64,000 nt of DNA, from contig JAKZAN010000001.1 of the NCBI GenBank assembly GCA_023053545.1, positions 6,902,565-6,966,564 on the forward strand. Direction: 5' to 3'. Of this stretch, positions 11,516-24,000 are shown one piece after another. Made by a program: the position numbers and the translations under genes. This stretch comes from Lepidurus packardi. Lineage: Eukaryota; Arthropoda; Branchiopoda; Notostraca; Triopsidae. How positions within the stretch are numbered: position 1 is the stretch's first letter; every line of letters begins with the position of its first letter. The notes under the pieces are model-generated. The model ran no database searches, was not told the DNA's origin, and worked only from the letters and a program-made list of their open reading frames with translations.

Positions 11516-13851
11516 TACTTCCCATAATTCCTTAGCATGTAGAAAATATAATTTTACTTAAGTTTGTATTAAATGCATATTAAATTAAGTGTACCATTCC
11601 CTCAGAAACAATCAATACCCAAATAGATAGGAGTGTTCAAATTATCATTTATTTGATTTTATATTCTTCTGGTTTACGGCACTGAAAAACACTTGTTTTC
11701 AATCCAAATTATACAAAATGTATAGGTGAAGAGGGTGCATGCCTTGAAGATACAATCTGACTCTCGTGTGTCCTTTGGGCCTCTTTTCATTGCGGGGAAT
11801 GTCAGATCTGCGAACTTACGACGCTTACTGGTTACTCAAAAAGCATGCCAGTCGACTAATGCCTTTCAACCTATTACTGCGCATACTAATCAGCTTATTT
11901 TATCTGTCTGCTTTACTGTCCCAAATTCACACGGCTACGGAAACTAAACAGGATATAGCCCGCTATATTTCGAACTTTCAAGCGAATACTTGCGAGTCGC
12001 TCACCAAAAGCAGTATGAGAACAGTTTTGCAGGCGAAACTTTGTCCTTTGGGTTAATAACCCAAATACAATATCAAAAATCACTTGGACCTAATTACGAT
12101 AAACACCTACATAGTAGTAGTCACAGTATATATTAGATGAAATACAGTTTACCTATATCGTAAACCTATATGTAGTTGTTGTAAGCGTACAGAGATCAGG
12201 TGAGAATGAGTTGGCCTCTTAATTGGCATATTCGGATGCTACCAGCTCATTCCAAAGCTCATTCCAGCTCATTCCTTTTTAGAGCCACTTTCCATATGGG
12301 ATACGGAAGAGTGGTAGCGTCTTCCTGCCGACCTCCACGAGTCGAAAGGTTGTCACAGGAAATGGTTACCTGCCCTGCCTCAGACGTGAGCAATCCTATA
12401 AGATCGCTGTTAGAGTATCATCTTTCCATTTGACTGCCTTAGTTCACTTGGGTGCCATCCTCCAGTCCCGAGTCCCGACGAACCTTTCACACAGTTCGTT
12501 GAACGGGAAAATAGAACCGTGAACTTCCCCATCCCAGTTTTCGCAAGAACAATTCGATATTTCCAGGTAAATTTCTTACTTATAAAACGTGACATTTCGC
12601 TGACGCACACATTGCGGTTGAACCTACCGCAAACACATTTTTAAAAAAAGTTTCTTCTTGACTACCAGGTGTTACTAATTAATCTACTTTTACGTAAAGA
12701 AAGCTTTCTACGAAGACTACTTGTTTGCTGTCTTTACTAGTAAGTAGATGCGTTTCCGCTGAACATGCATGAACAAGTCTCAACCTATAGTGCACCCTGA
12801 ATTTTCCCACTTCCGGCAGCAGACTGATCGGTCGTAGTGATCGTGACTTTGGCCGACATGACTCAAAAAGCCTCGCGTTTCTAGAAAACATCAATATAGG
12901 CCATGCTTCACTTGTGGACGTACAAATCTATAAATGTTAAATTCGTGCATTTCGTCATATAGTCATAAAATCCTAACAAAACCGAACTGCAACGTAAAAG
13001 AAAACAAAAAAAAACTTGGGCATAATTTACTAGCCGAACACTGCTTTTTGATAACGCTTCCGTAATACACAGCATGCACCCATGCAGGGCTACCGTTCCG
13101 ACTTTTACTCCAAAGCTGGCTCAGCATGGAAGTTGTGACCCGATTGTTCTTTAAAAAAAAAAAACCGGCATTTGTCTTGTACCGCTAAGATTATTACTCC
13201 GCTTCATTCACAACCACACAACGTACCGAACCACACGTCGATTTCCAACAGTAAAGATACTGGGGTGTACCCTGTGGATCCTCTCGTATTTGAACAGTTT
13301 CTACGAAATAGTGACTTACAAAACACTAACATAACATTATGTAAATCATAGGTCTCCTTTGCATTTGACCCAGACCTAAACCTTTAAGGAAAGCGACGAC
13401 GTGGAATCCGGATGAGTGTGTGTTTTGTTAATTAGTTTCCCCTTTTTTCATTAGGATGCATGACAGACGTGTAGGCAATCTTAATGATGTGTTGTCACTC
13501 CTGATGGAAATCTTGACGAACCGTTATCACGACTGACTCCACGTACGATATGAACTTAACCTTTTAGTGAACCTAAAAGACTTTGGATTATGTTTTCGTG
13601 CAATAGTGTTCTGCTTTCCTAGTCGACTCAGGGCTAATGGGATTGCAATAACGGTAGCCAGTCACAATCCATATTTATCGTGTTCGTTCTTCCCAAGCCA
13701 TAAAGTCAGCCCCTCTTCACGTTCTGATAAACTTTTTTCGTTTGACAATAATAACAACATTAATTATTGCCTTGCTTGAGAGACGATAAAACTATCCATC
13801 TTTGATTTTTTCCCCAGATCTCCTTTTCTTCTGACACTTTTTTCAGCAATC
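11516..13851. other. Intergenic region, no assigned gene
   Basis: 2.3 kb between the fold-back element and the DM4/12 gene. A 96-codon open frame at 11766-12056 (+) encodes a hydrophobic stretch (LLLRILISLFYLSALLSQ) but matches no family I know. GCTCATTCC occurs three times near 12245-12279. The final few hundred bases presumably hold the 5' UTR and promoter of the downstream gene. Confidence 0.4.
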
Positions 13852-15197
13852 ATGAAAAACTTAATGTGTCACACGACAGCTGGTTTGATTGCTTGGCTCG
13901 TTCTCTGGCAATTAGCTCACCTTGAGAGCGTAGCGGCTTCCGAAAATGTTGATTCCTCCACGACAGTCGCCATCATGGATTCCCCCGATAATTCTCCCGA
14001 TTACGCGAATGATTCCGCTGACGAAGAAGGCTCAGAAAGTCGTATGTTTACCGACTTTTTCGAGCACTTGTCCCACGATAAGGAAGAAGCTCGCACAGGA
14101 GGAGGCATCTTTAATACTTCCATCGCCTTTACTATCCCGCTTTTTTCTTTCACCATGCCCGATCGTAACAGCTTGACCCCCGCGGAATATACGGGCCAAG
14201 CCGCCTTGGCTTTGTTCGGTTTAGCCATGGTGGGAGCTATTGCTGTGATCCCTTACGTATGGACCGTCAGAAATACCGAAAAAGCCCGCAGGGAGAGCAG
14301 TCGTAAAGAATCCCTGGGTCAGACAGTCCTCAACATGGTGGACACCTATGCAACGCAGGCGGGATTCAACGGCAAAGACTGCTTCTTACGCTCAGTTTGC
14401 GAGGCGAATCGCGACCCAGAGCGCTACGGCATGTTGGTGCTTCCAATTCGATTCCTATTCCGGTAACGTCTAAATTTCAAACCTTAAGCTATAGTATAAT
14501 AGCCTTACGATAAACAACACTCTAAGCGCACGGTTTTTACCTGGAGCTGTCACAATTACTACCTGAAAGTGCATGACGAGTAAAAGGAGGGCTGGGCAAG
14601 AGAAATACGATTTCCTTTTAGACAACGGGTTACTTCCTGCTTTGGGGTTAGGCTAAATTACACGAGGGTAAAGCGGTGTAATACAATGCAGTAAAAATAA
14701 GGAAAAAATAAGAGGGAACTCTTTGGTATAGTCTCTAGACATGGGTGGCTATGCTCTACTAACGCCTGATAATTTCCATCCTTTTATCCCCTTTATGATG
14801 CATCCATACGTGTTCTGCTGGTGCACATGCAGTCAAGCAAAGTACGTTATGGGCTTTAAGCAACCAAAGTCATAAAGGTAAGGAAAAAGGAAAAATAAAG
14901 AAAAAAGTACGCATGCGGTGTATGGAATAAAGTAATAAAAACAGAGCAGGATTACGGCCCATTTTTGCCCTTAACAAAAATAGACATGAACTGAACTTAT
15001 CGGAGGCACCAAAGTAACGGGATTGTTTTGTTCACAGGCCGAGTAATGCACGGACGGGGGAAACACTATCCGACTACCAACACGCTGCCTACATCGGGAA
15101 AAGTACTGAAACCCCATGCCAACAAAAGTTCCAGTGCTTCTTCAGTCTCCTCAATACCGCTAATTATCTCGTGGGTTTCTTGCGAAGGAACTCTTAA
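13852..15197 (+). CDS. DM4/12-family secreted or membrane protein
   Basis: Two exons, 13852-14462 and 15038-15197, join in phase to 256 residues. The N-terminus is a signal peptide (hydrophobic core LIAWLVLWQLAHL). An acidic spacer and a hydrophobic segment (AALALFGLAMVGAIAVIPYVW, about residues 120-140) follow. The C-terminal half shows the DM4/12 pattern: GFNGKDCFLRSVCE in exon 1, then DYQHAAYIG and a closing C-x5-F-x-C-F-x-S pattern in exon 2, i.e. the Cys-containing CxLRxxCE and YxxAxxxG features of the family. DM4/12 proteins are known from arthropods and have no established biochemical function. The first exon reads through the donor to a stop at 14464-14466, but only the spliced form restores the domain's second half. 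The intron is 575 nt, long for this window. Confidence 0.82.
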
Positions 15198-15762
15198 AAC
15201 ATTCGTTCGTCTTTAGAACTAATCCTTTCTTAAAAAAAAACAAAAAAAAAAAAACATTGTATTGCAAGATTAAGCGTGTCAAGGATGAGTGTGGACTGCT
15301 GGTCAAAGAAGCAAGTAACGTCAGGAATTCTCCAAAACTTCTTTTGGAGATTCCTTACCAACCCAGCAAAATGAAAAGAACATGTTCTATAACACCGCTA
15401 GGTATTTCACCCTTACTAACTTCCTAGGATCTTTAAGTTATTGTCTTAAGTTATACGCGGGGGAAAATTGTTACCGGCTGTGTCTGTAACGAAGTTGCCA
15501 AAGGGTGATGGCAAGTGAATGTGAACCGGTAGGGATTGCCATACTGTTGATTTAAAAAACGCACTTTTTACTATTAAAAAAAACAGTTCCGCCAAATTGT
15601 TTTTCCAACCTAATTAACTGTTTTGGAATATTTGTATGCAAAAGGATTTCATAAAATACACTGTGTTCAATTAGCAATTAAATTTTTGACAGGTCATGTA
15701 TCCGCAGTCTTGTATAACTGTGCAGGGAGAACAACTGACGGAGAGGTAACAAAGCATCTGTA
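15198..15762. other. Convergent intergenic region
   Basis: This interval separates the 3' ends of the DM4/12 gene (+) and SAE1 (-). It holds an A-rich tract near 15232-15254 and no recognisable gene or repeat. Confidence 0.4.
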
Positions 15763-17054
15763 TTACGGGCCGAAATAATCCACGATACCGGCACCGTCCG
15801 TTGCTGCATTGAAGAAAAAGAAATTGTAAATGGGAGCGTCTTTCTGGGATACGGCTTTGATAATATCCTGAGCCAAAACGCCTCCCACAATGGCACAGGT
15901 AGGACAAATCTCGTCAAACAGAGAACTATGATAAGTTAATCGTTAAGTAAGTCTGTTACCATTGTGTGTAAATATACCTGAAAACATCATCCGGAATTTT
16001 ACTGTTCGAAACATCACACACGTTTATAATCTCGTTCTTAATCCGAGTTAGGTCTTCAACGTCGGATGAAAATGTGTCAGCTTGAGGTTTCCTGCCATGC
16101 CTAATTTGGAATTCCATCAACACTGCAGGAAGTATACAATTATTTAATCAAATAGCTTTATTCATTGTTCTGCGTTACCTTTTGTTACGAAATACAGTGG
16201 GGTCATACGCCTTAACCGCTTTTGATTTGCTTCCTGCCGCCAGTCGACATCTAAAGCACTTTCCAAGGAGGGATAGTCCAGTGACTTTTTCACCGTTTTG
16301 GGTTCAAAAGTATCTGGCACTATTTTCTTCGCACCTGAGTCTCTTTCCTGAGAGGACTTGAAGGCAATGACTTCTTCAGCGAACTGGTGTTCGCCCAAGT
16401 CTGCGAAGATATAGCCAAAATAGCCAAAAGTGTCCGCAACGTACAGCTTAGCTTTAGCTTCTTGCGCTAGATTATCCAGCCTAATTAAGTCTTGGACCAA
16501 AGCATCTGACACACAAATGACGTCAAAATTATGGAAGAAGTTATCTGGCTTGTTAACGATTTTGCCAGTATCAAAACTGATATCCACCATCGGATTCAAC
16601 CGTTTGGCTCTCTCCATGCACACTTCAGCCACCTAAGAGAAGGATTAGAAAGCCTTAATGAAGCAAAATGAAAGCCTTAAATGTTTGATTTACATTTTTT
16701 CCGGCACTGTTGACTGGAACAAGGAAATTGGCACTGGGAACATCTGATTCTACCACTCTATGGTCCATCATAGTTAGTGATTTTATGCCAGACAATACAA
16801 TGTTTTTGGCTACTTCAGCAGTCAATCCATTAATCCCAATCAAAATAATTTTCGCTCCTCGTAATCTGATTAATGAAAGAAAGAAAGCTGAGGATTAACA
16901 CAATTCTTAAGAGACCAAAAGGAGGTGAAGCAGGCGGCAGACATGATGGACATGCTTACCGCTTTTGGGCATCTAGTCCCCACAGCCTGATTTGTCTATC
17001 ATACAGGGCAGCTTCGTCTTCCGTAATACTGATTTCCTGGTTATTTTCAACCAT
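15763..17054 (-). CDS. SAE1: SAE1 / Aos1, SUMO-activating enzyme subunit 1
   Basis: Exons: 17054-16960, 16865-16694, 16632-16179, 16122-15978, 15925-15763; 342 residues, close to the human length of 346. The N-terminal ALYDRQIRLWGLDAQKR and the Rossmann nucleotide-binding segment (IILIGINGLTAEVAKNIVLSG) are those of the ThiF/E1 adenylation fold. Further marks are MMDHRVVESDVPSANFL, CVSDALVQDLIRL and the C-terminal PTCAIVGGVLAQDIIKA. The protein pairs with UBA2, which carries the catalytic cysteine, to adenylate SUMO in the nucleus. SAE1 itself lacks a catalytic cysteine domain, consistent with its short length. The start codon is only about 40 bp from the boundary of a Helentron-like element, so its promoter may lie partly in repeat DNA. 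Confidence 0.96.
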
Positions 17055-17774
17055 TATAAATTTTAACGTGGCAAAAATTAACGCACGTGCATAAACCTAC
17101 ACAAGACGACAGGATGAACTGTCGAATAAGCTGTGCCAGGGAGTCCGTGTGAGTTGTGGATGACGTGGTGTTCTGTGGTTCTGGTAGATGGCTGTGTAGT
17201 TGAATGACGGTGGTCAAGCGTGTGTTGATGTGTGTTATTATTAGCTGTGACAACAGCTTAATATATCGTCCAGACTTTAGCCTTGCCAGTGGGAGGGTGG
17301 GTTGCTGAGCTTGGCTCGGGTTTTTCCCATAAGGGCTGTGTTATTTTGGGGTGGGTTTGGTGGGTGGGAGATAAGGACATATTGCCATCGGCCAGGTCGT
17401 TCGTGCTCCTTTCATGAGATTCTCAGAAGTGGGCAAATTGGATCACAAAACGGGTTAGAACGTACCAGCACGTGATAGTTTTTGGGCTTGTGACGTCACG
17501 TCTGTAGGATCAATAGGACAGGGTAGCAGATCAACGTTGGTAAACGTTTGTTATTAGCTGTGACAAAAGCTTACTATATCGTGCAGAGTTTGAATTTTGA
17601 GGACTCATAGGTAAAAATAAGATCAATTGCTAAAATTGTATTCTGTTTTTATTGGTAGCTTTCTATGCTGATATTTCTTATGTCAGCACTTACGTTAGTT
17701 TTGTGAACTGATTTCTTCTTATGTCAGCACTTACGTTAGTTTTGTGGACTGATTTCTTCTTATCTTATATCTAA

Positions 17775-18689
17775 CGGTCGTTTATTGCTGGCTCCTATAG
17801 CAGAATTAAACGTTATTCGACCGCCAAGATACCCATCACCATCCAAATCCTACCGAATAGCTCACCTTCAGGTCAGACTCCACAAAAAAGAACTAAATAC
17901 GATCTTATTAAGATTACCCAATCTTCGCAAATCAGCGAGACAAATCAAACGCTCAAATTTAATTATTCGCCAAGAAAACAGCAACAAGCCACACTTCAAA
18001 CTTGTATAGAGTTTCCCGACACCCGTTACAAAATCATCGTTCAAATCCAAAACATTAGCGAAGAGAAGACAACGAACAAAGGGCAAACGTTCCGCGAAAT
18101 AACAATTGGAGACGATACCTGTACTTCCACACTAATTACCTGGAAAAACCAAACAGTTACTATCGAAAAAAACAAAGTTTACGAAATTACCGATGTCATC
18201 TATAATCAAGATTATCAAAACTTCGCCTTGACGCAGCAATCGTTCTTTACAAGAACAGAAGCCCAACTGGACATCCAGCAACCCATTTTAGACGACACAA
18301 CGGAGCCCATCATACTGGAAGCCATAGCCCACTGCAACATTGGTATTTTCCAAACCTGCCTAGCCTGCAAAAAAAAAACAGAACGACAACCGACCATTCC
18401 AGATAACGATGACCCTACCATTACGTGCACAAACTGCAAAAAAATTCAACTTAGACAAACGACTCCACTAACTTTCCAAGGCACAGTGGGTTTCTTCAAC
18501 GATAATAACATTATCGAAGCATCGATGACAGAAACCATACTAAAAGACTTCTGCAAACAAGAAGAAACTCTACAACTGACTCCAGACACTGCGAATGCTG
18601 TCATCGTGAAATTACTAACGACAAAAGACTTCGACTTCACGGTAGACCTAGAAAAAAAAGAAATCGTCAACGTCACCAAGAAAAAATAA
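17775..18689 (+). CDS. RPA-like OB-fold protein copy, 5'-truncated
   Basis: An open frame of about 304 codons runs from 17775 to a TAA at 18687-18689 with no internal stop, but it lacks an evident start: a stop lies directly upstream. It aligns from end to end with the RPA-like protein at 19978-21021, from the segment ending AKIPITIQILPN through TKYDLIKI, ATLQTC, VYEITDVIYNQDYQN and the zinc ribbon CLACKKKTE...CTNCKK to the C-terminal VTKKK. The region matching the first 45-50 residues of that homologue is absent. RPA-like genes are known passengers of Helentrons. The open frame implies a young copy or use of an upstream exon I cannot identify. Confidence 0.75.
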   Translation, partial: RSFIAGSYSRIKRYSTAKIPITIQILPNSSPSGQTPQKRTKYDLIKITQSSQISETNQTLKFNYSPRKQQQATLQTCIEFPDTRYKIIVQIQNISEEKTTNKGQTFREITIGDDTCTSTLITWKNQTVTIEKNKVYEITDVIYNQDYQNFALTQQSFFTRTEAQLDIQQPILDDTTEPIILEAIAHCNIGIFQTCLACKKKTERQPTIPDNDDPTITCTNCKKIQLRQTTPLTFQGTVGFFNDNNIIEASMTETILKDFCKQEETLQLTPDTANAVIVKLLTTKDFDFTVDLEKKEIVNVTKKK

Positions 18690-18920
18690 TATTGTTTTGT
18701 CAACATTTTTATTCTAAATAACCTAGATTTGTATTTGCATTGCATGTAATAGTGAATTCACTGTATTAGCGAAAAACTTACAAAATATATATCTACCAAT
18801 AACGCAAATGTCTTCTGATATTATAATCACAGCTAATAACATTAATAAAAATCACAGCTAAAAAGCAAACCATTAAAACATGCCAATAAAAAAAAAAAAA
18901 AAAACATGCAATTTCAGTTC

Positions 18921-19116
18921 GTTATCGTTTCGCATTTGGTTCGCATTTTAATTCGCATTTCTGATAAATTTTGATACAACTTAATATCTATTGATAAATG
19001 CTTTGATACATATAACTTGATAACATTTCATATTTTTACTGACCATCTTTTCTCCTATCAGTCAAGTCCGTTTTCTGCTCTATATCAAATAGTTTTAGGA
19101 CTTACAGAATACCATA
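18921..19116 (+). repeat. Single end of the repeat family also found at 52.6-53.7 kb
   Basis: This block (CGCATTTGGTTCGCATTTTA ... GTCAAGTCCGTTTTCTGCTC ... ACTTACAGAATACCATA) matches the right end of the element at 52575-53654 in the same orientation. It shares the TTCGCATT, TTGATACAACTT, TTTTTACTG, AGTCAAGTCCGTTTT and final CTTAC.GAAT.CCATA segments. Only one end is present, so it is a solo terminal repeat inside the Helentron-like element. Confidence 0.7.
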
Positions 19117-19977
19117 ATTAATGCCATAATAATGACATGACATCAAACAAAGCCGTTTCTTTAAAAATCAACAGTAAATAAAAATCATAGACTGGCACAG
19201 CTAAAAACCTCTACACATTTCAAAATCGACCACAACAGACCACCAACAGACGAACCCAGAACAGCCACCTACCCACGTTCACCACTACTAACATTCCGTT
19301 GTCACAGCTTATTCGGCAGTCCAACCTGTCGTCTTGTATGTTAAGAAAATCGACACTGGTTTTGATCTGTTGTAAAAGTGTATAATTAGCTGTTTGGTAA
19401 TTATTCTGTGTTGTTTTGTTTGGTAAGTTTTATTTGTTTCTGCGTAGTTTTGGTAATTTGTTTTTGTGGGTATGAATGTTAGTGTGTAATGAGTTTCGTT
19501 ATGCTTTACTAAGGAGTGTTGTGTTTAGAGAGCTGAGAGTTAAGCGATATTTGTGTATTTATTTGCAAATTTGAGTACGACGTCGTTGGCCTTAGGTGGT
19601 GTATCTGTTGTCGTTTTTGCCACTTGTCTGTTTAATGTAGTTTCATTGCATTATTTTGAGTATTCGTTTTTATTGCTTTAGTTTTTTAATTGCTTAGTTT
19701 TTTTGTGTGACAATTTTTTTGGCATTTCGTTTTGGAACGCGTCTTGTTGTAAGATAAGAATTGGTATATTAATAACCTTTTTTTTATTGTAGACACGTTT
19801 GGTATATAGTCTTTGTTTTGCGGCTTGTGGAGCTGTTGCGGTTTTACCTGTAAGAATTGCAGTGTTATAATTAATAAACGACAGTTTAATTGGAACATTT
19901 ATATTGAAATCGTCTTGGATACAGGTACATGATTACAGAAATGTCACAAAATAGTGGAGGGGATTAGTATGGGTTCT

Positions 19978-21021
19978 TTAAGGGTTTTGGGTAATGTTAA
20001 CTACTTCTTTTTTTTGTTCATCCACAGTGTATATGATGTCCGTTGCTGTAAGAATCTTAATAACCAAGTCGGTCGTGTTGTGTGGCGTCAACTCCTGGTT
20101 TTCGGCTTTTCTGAAGATATTTTGCAGGAGTTCGCTGTTTATTGAAGCCTCAAGGATGTCGCATTCGTGTTGAAACCCAAGCGTGGCTTCAATGTTCGGG
20201 GGTGTGGTGGCGTTGAGCTGCATCCGTTTGCAACTTCCGCAGTGGAATAGAATTTCGTTGTTGTCCTCCCATTCTGTTTTTTTCTTACAGGCCAGGCAAG
20301 TTCGGTTAATCTGCACGTTGCAGTGAGCGACTCCGCTGAAGGTTAGTTGTCTGGGTGGTTCCATTGTTGCTGGTGGTGTGGGTACAGAAAGATTTGTCGC
20401 CGATTCTTGGATGCGAGACTGCTGCGTTAGACTTATGTTGTTATAATCCTGATTGTAGACAACATCCGTAATGTCATACACTTGGTTCAGGACTAAGTCT
20501 ATGTTTTGATTTTTCCAGCAGATTAATTTGGCTTCTGAAGTTTCGTCAGCAATGATGACCTCTCTGTACATTTGGCCGGTTGCGGTCTTGTGGTCCTCCG
20601 TGATTTGCTGAATCTGGACGGTGATCAGGTAACGTTCGTTGGGATATTGCGTGCAGGTTTGAAGCGTTGCTCGCTGTTGTGGGCGAGAAGCGTACTGAAA
20701 GGGTGGACGCGGGATTGCTTCGGTCACTTGCGATGCCTGATTAATTTTGATGACGTCGTATTTTGTCTTCTTTTTAGGTGTCTGGTGTTCGCTTTGGCTG
20801 GTCAGTGATGGGCGGATGGTGATGGGTATTTTTTCGGCGAAAAAACGCTTCATTCGGTTATATGAGCCTGGGACAAAGGAAATGCATTCCTCGTATTGCG
20901 TTGGGGACGTTTGCAGAAAAAATCTGAAGTTCTGGGACTTGGTGCCAAATTTTGAAGGACTCTGATTGTCACGGAGCACAGAAATGTCATGGATAAACCC
21001 CGTGTTTGCGTTGGAAGCCAT
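19978..21021 (-). CDS. RPA70-like single-strand DNA-binding protein of the Helentron
   Basis: 347 residues. An N-terminal OB-like region (about 8-70, GFIHDISVLRDNQSPSKFGT) resembles the first DNA-binding fold of RPA70. A second OB segment (about 130-200) contains RYLITVQIQQI and VYDITDVVYNQDYNN. A C-terminal part carries a C4 zinc ribbon (C242, C245, C261, C264), as in RPA70 DBD-C. The likely role is to coat or recruit single-stranded DNA during rolling-circle transposition. It lies on the same strand as the Rep-helicase frame, 3 kb downstream of it, and may have its own promoter or be joined by splicing. A GTAAGT-like donor near 21110 suggests an untranslated 5' exon. Confidence 0.8.
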   Translation of the reverse strand: MASNANTGFIHDISVLRDNQSPSKFGTKSQNFRFFLQTSPTQYEECISFVPGSYNRMKRFFAEKIPITIRPSLTSQSEHQTPKKKTKYDVIKINQASQVTEAIPRPPFQYASRPQQRATLQTCTQYPNERYLITVQIQQITEDHKTATGQMYREVIIADETSEAKLICWKNQNIDLVLNQVYDITDVVYNQDYNNISLTQQSRIQESATNLSVPTPPATMEPPRQLTFSGVAHCNVQINRTCLACKKKTEWEDNNEILFHCGSCKRMQLNATTPPNIEATLGFQHECDILEASINSELLQNIFRKAENQELTPHNTTDLVIKILTATDIIYTVDEQKKEVVNITQNP

Positions 21022-24000
21022 GGATTGATCTCTATAAAAGTTCGATACATTATTTTTTAAGAAAAGTAAATGTTTTTTTTTAAAGTACTTTTTTTAGAGT
21101 GAATGGTTACTTACTTTTTTCAGTGTGCCTTATAGTAGTAGGGTGCTGTTTCGAAGGTACTGTATGCGAATTGTGACTGGACTGTTCTTGGTTGTTCCTT
21201 GTCAGGTCTTTTATACTCGGATTGGATCGTAGAGTTGAGGTCTGGAAGAATAGATTCATCCTAAAGTCAGGTCCGGTCAAAAGTTCAGGTCAGTCATTAG
21301 GGAAAAAGATTCAGTCAATAATCAGGTCGTTCTCTCCCCCCTTTGTTAACGAAAAGGGTGAATTTGCAAAGAAAAAAGTTCCAAAGGGTACAACCAGTTA
21401 ATGAGAGTCATGTAAAATTTTCATCCTTAGTTCGAGTGTCAAAGCACGCTCTGAAATTTCATTAGTTTGGTAGGATGGTCACGTTCTTTTGCGTACCATG
21501 TCTTGCACTTTCCACTATTAGCGGCCTAAAAGTGTTCTTTTAGAGTTGTTTCTTTCGTTTTGTTTTTTAAGGGCGTCATGTTGGGGGATGACGTAGTTAA
21601 GAAATGGCACTTGGGTTAAATGTCGACGATCGTTGCTTTGTTTGCAAAAATTTTGGATACAATTTTCCTTAATCGATGCTTGGAGTTTTCCATTTTCACC
21701 GAAAAAACATAATCTTGCTTTGTAAGTGAGTAAGATATATGCTTGGTTTTACTTGGATCCATTTGCACTTTCTGCGGATGATGGTATAGGATTTTTTTCC
21801 CCAATAAAACGAATATAGAAACTTTCCCACCTGTAAAAAACCCTGCGTGAAAATAACACAATCCAATGACGAGAAAAGACGTAAAAAGTAAAAAAAAGAA
21901 GTAAAAGGAAACGAGAAGCTGCCGTTCAAAACTCCCAATCAACTGGAACAGAAAAAAAAAATATGGCATCTCTTAACGAATATCCTATGCTATAATCAAG
22001 GTCCCCTAGTGTGGTTATATAAAAATGGCGGAAATAACAGAAAAAACAACCAAGAAAAGCGTGGATTCAAATGTAAAAGAGCAGGTGTCGCTCGATCGCA
22101 TTGAAACGACAACGTGGAAGTTTGGATATCCGTTATACATATACGTTCGCAGATACGTTCGCTTTCCGTAGAGGATGAGCGGTAGTAGATGGTTTGTATC
22201 TTCTTTGTGGAATTGCGTGAGTACTTTACGACACAGAAAGTGTAGGTAGATGTTGCGCCTTTTTTTTCTATGGATAAGATTATGTTTAAATAATTGTTTT
22301 CTTGGAGAAGATAGGATTTTGATAGGATAAAAAGCCGGAGAGAGCATGCAAAAATTGGAGTTCGTTAACGGAGAGTGTGGCATGATACTCTTAACAAAAA
22401 CTTAGGAAAGCGATTTGATTGGAAAGAAGTTATGTTAAGATTTTACGATGTAGCGCTAAGGGAGTCAAAGTTAGCATGCATTTTAGTTCGAACAGGATTT
22501 ATGGAGAGAAATTACTTATCGGTGATAATTGACAGGATATAGTAGTCATTCTTTTGTAAGAGAGAATGACGGTCTCAGTTGTAGCTGCTCCAAGTGAGGA
22601 TGTTGATAATGTTGGACGTTTGTTGATCTTGTTAAGTTGATATAAAATAGCACGTTTGGGTGTTGTTACGGTTTGTGTTAGCGATGCATGCTTGTAGAAC
22701 TTGCGTAATGGGAAAGTGCGTAATTAGTCCTAGAGAGAAAGTAAACGTTGATTCTAATTAGAATTAAGATTTTCAGGGAGCTCGTAAAAATTTTTCAATA
22801 GAAAAGTTCTTAATGATTTTACCATAGTTTTTGTCGATAGTCTTCTCCCGTAGTTTATCAATGCTGGGCTGGGAGCTTTTCTTCACACTTTTTACATTAC
22901 GAAGGAAAGTGATTTTTTTTCTCAGTTCAGCAAGTTATCTACGGTTTTCATATTTGACAGAAATATAAGCATCGCGTATGAGAAAGAAGCGGACTTGGAG
23001 TGGTGAATGTTGATAAACTAGAAATATTCCAGTTGTCCTAAATTGTTTGTGTTCTCTCTGCACTGTTGCATTCTGTTGTGAAAGAAAGATAATGAAAAGG
23101 AATAGTCTCCTGAAAATGAGTCAATTTGTAAATTTCTTCAGAAAATAGAATTAGAAAGAATAAGAAGTCATATATACTTACTTGTATTTATTGCAGTTTT
23201 CCAACTGCAGTAGGGTCCGGTTAAAAAGTCTTGAAATTTTTAGCGAAATGCCATTGTTGGAAAATGGGTACGAGCGTATAAGTAGCCTATAATTGTTGGG
23301 AAGGCGCGAAATGTACTGAATGTAATTGCGGGATTATTGATTCCTGTGTTTCGAATTTGTATTGTATACTATGTCAGGAAGTGTTATGTATGGTATATAC
23401 AGGGAGCATTTATTGAATGGTATTTGGGCAAACTACGATGAAAAGCATTTCACTTGACAGATTAAATGTCAATAAGTGTAATACTGTACTGGATAGAAAT
23501 ATTATTATGAATTTAGATATTTTGAGAGATGTTCTCTTGTCGTGTGTTCTTATTTCGTGTTATGTGTACGTACAGATACGTCACATATTTTTGTGTGGGG
23601 ACGGCGATGGAGGAGTTTCGAGTTGGGGGGGGGGGGATTGGTCCTTTTTGTACTGTTTTCTGGTGGTGGTTAGTTGGAAAAAGAGAGGGTCAGTCAGAAA
23701 GAGTTAATAAGAGAAGGTGGAAAGCGATAGTCGGTTGAGTTGGAGCTGAGTTGAGTTGTCAATGTGCTGGAGAAAGAAGTTAAGCGGCAGTATAGTTATA
23801 GCGCCGAGTTATATAGAGGAGTGATTAAGCAACTGTTTATTTGTGGGAATGAAATACAGCTGATCGTTTATTTTGTTCTAAAACGTTTTCGTGTGCTTGC
23901 ATAACATTCGTTTACATAAAATATATTTATATTTAAACTTATTATTTTATAAATTAAATTTGTACGTCCATGTTTCATCTTCTTATATGATTGATAATGC

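Larger units (their letters stand above)
17096..19338 (+). mobile_element. Non-autonomous Helentron-like element carrying an RPA gene copy
   Basis: Sequence at 17096-17250 (ACAAGACGACAGG ... GAATAAGCTGTG ... TTAGCTGTG) recurs inverted at about 19190-19338, giving long imperfect inverted ends. Inside the left end, 17237-17400 matches the reverse complement of 32700-32886, the 5' flank of the large Helentron (shared TTAGCTGTG, GACTTTAG, GGGAGGGTGGG, ATTTTGGGGTGG, GGGAGATAA blocks). The element holds an open RPA-like frame on the + strand and no Rep or helicase, so it would depend on another copy. TTATTAGCTGTGACA occurs twice, at 17235 and 17551. Exact boundaries are inferred from the inverted ends only. 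Confidence 0.6.

Noticed and set aside
11766-12056. 96-codon + strand frame with a hydrophobic stretch
   Set aside because: No homology, no splice context and no neighbour to support it; kept only as a note in the intergenic entry.
12240-12280. Three GCTCATTCC copies suggesting a CRISPR-like or minisatellite array
   Set aside because: Only three short copies with irregular spacing, in an animal genome; just a minor repeat.
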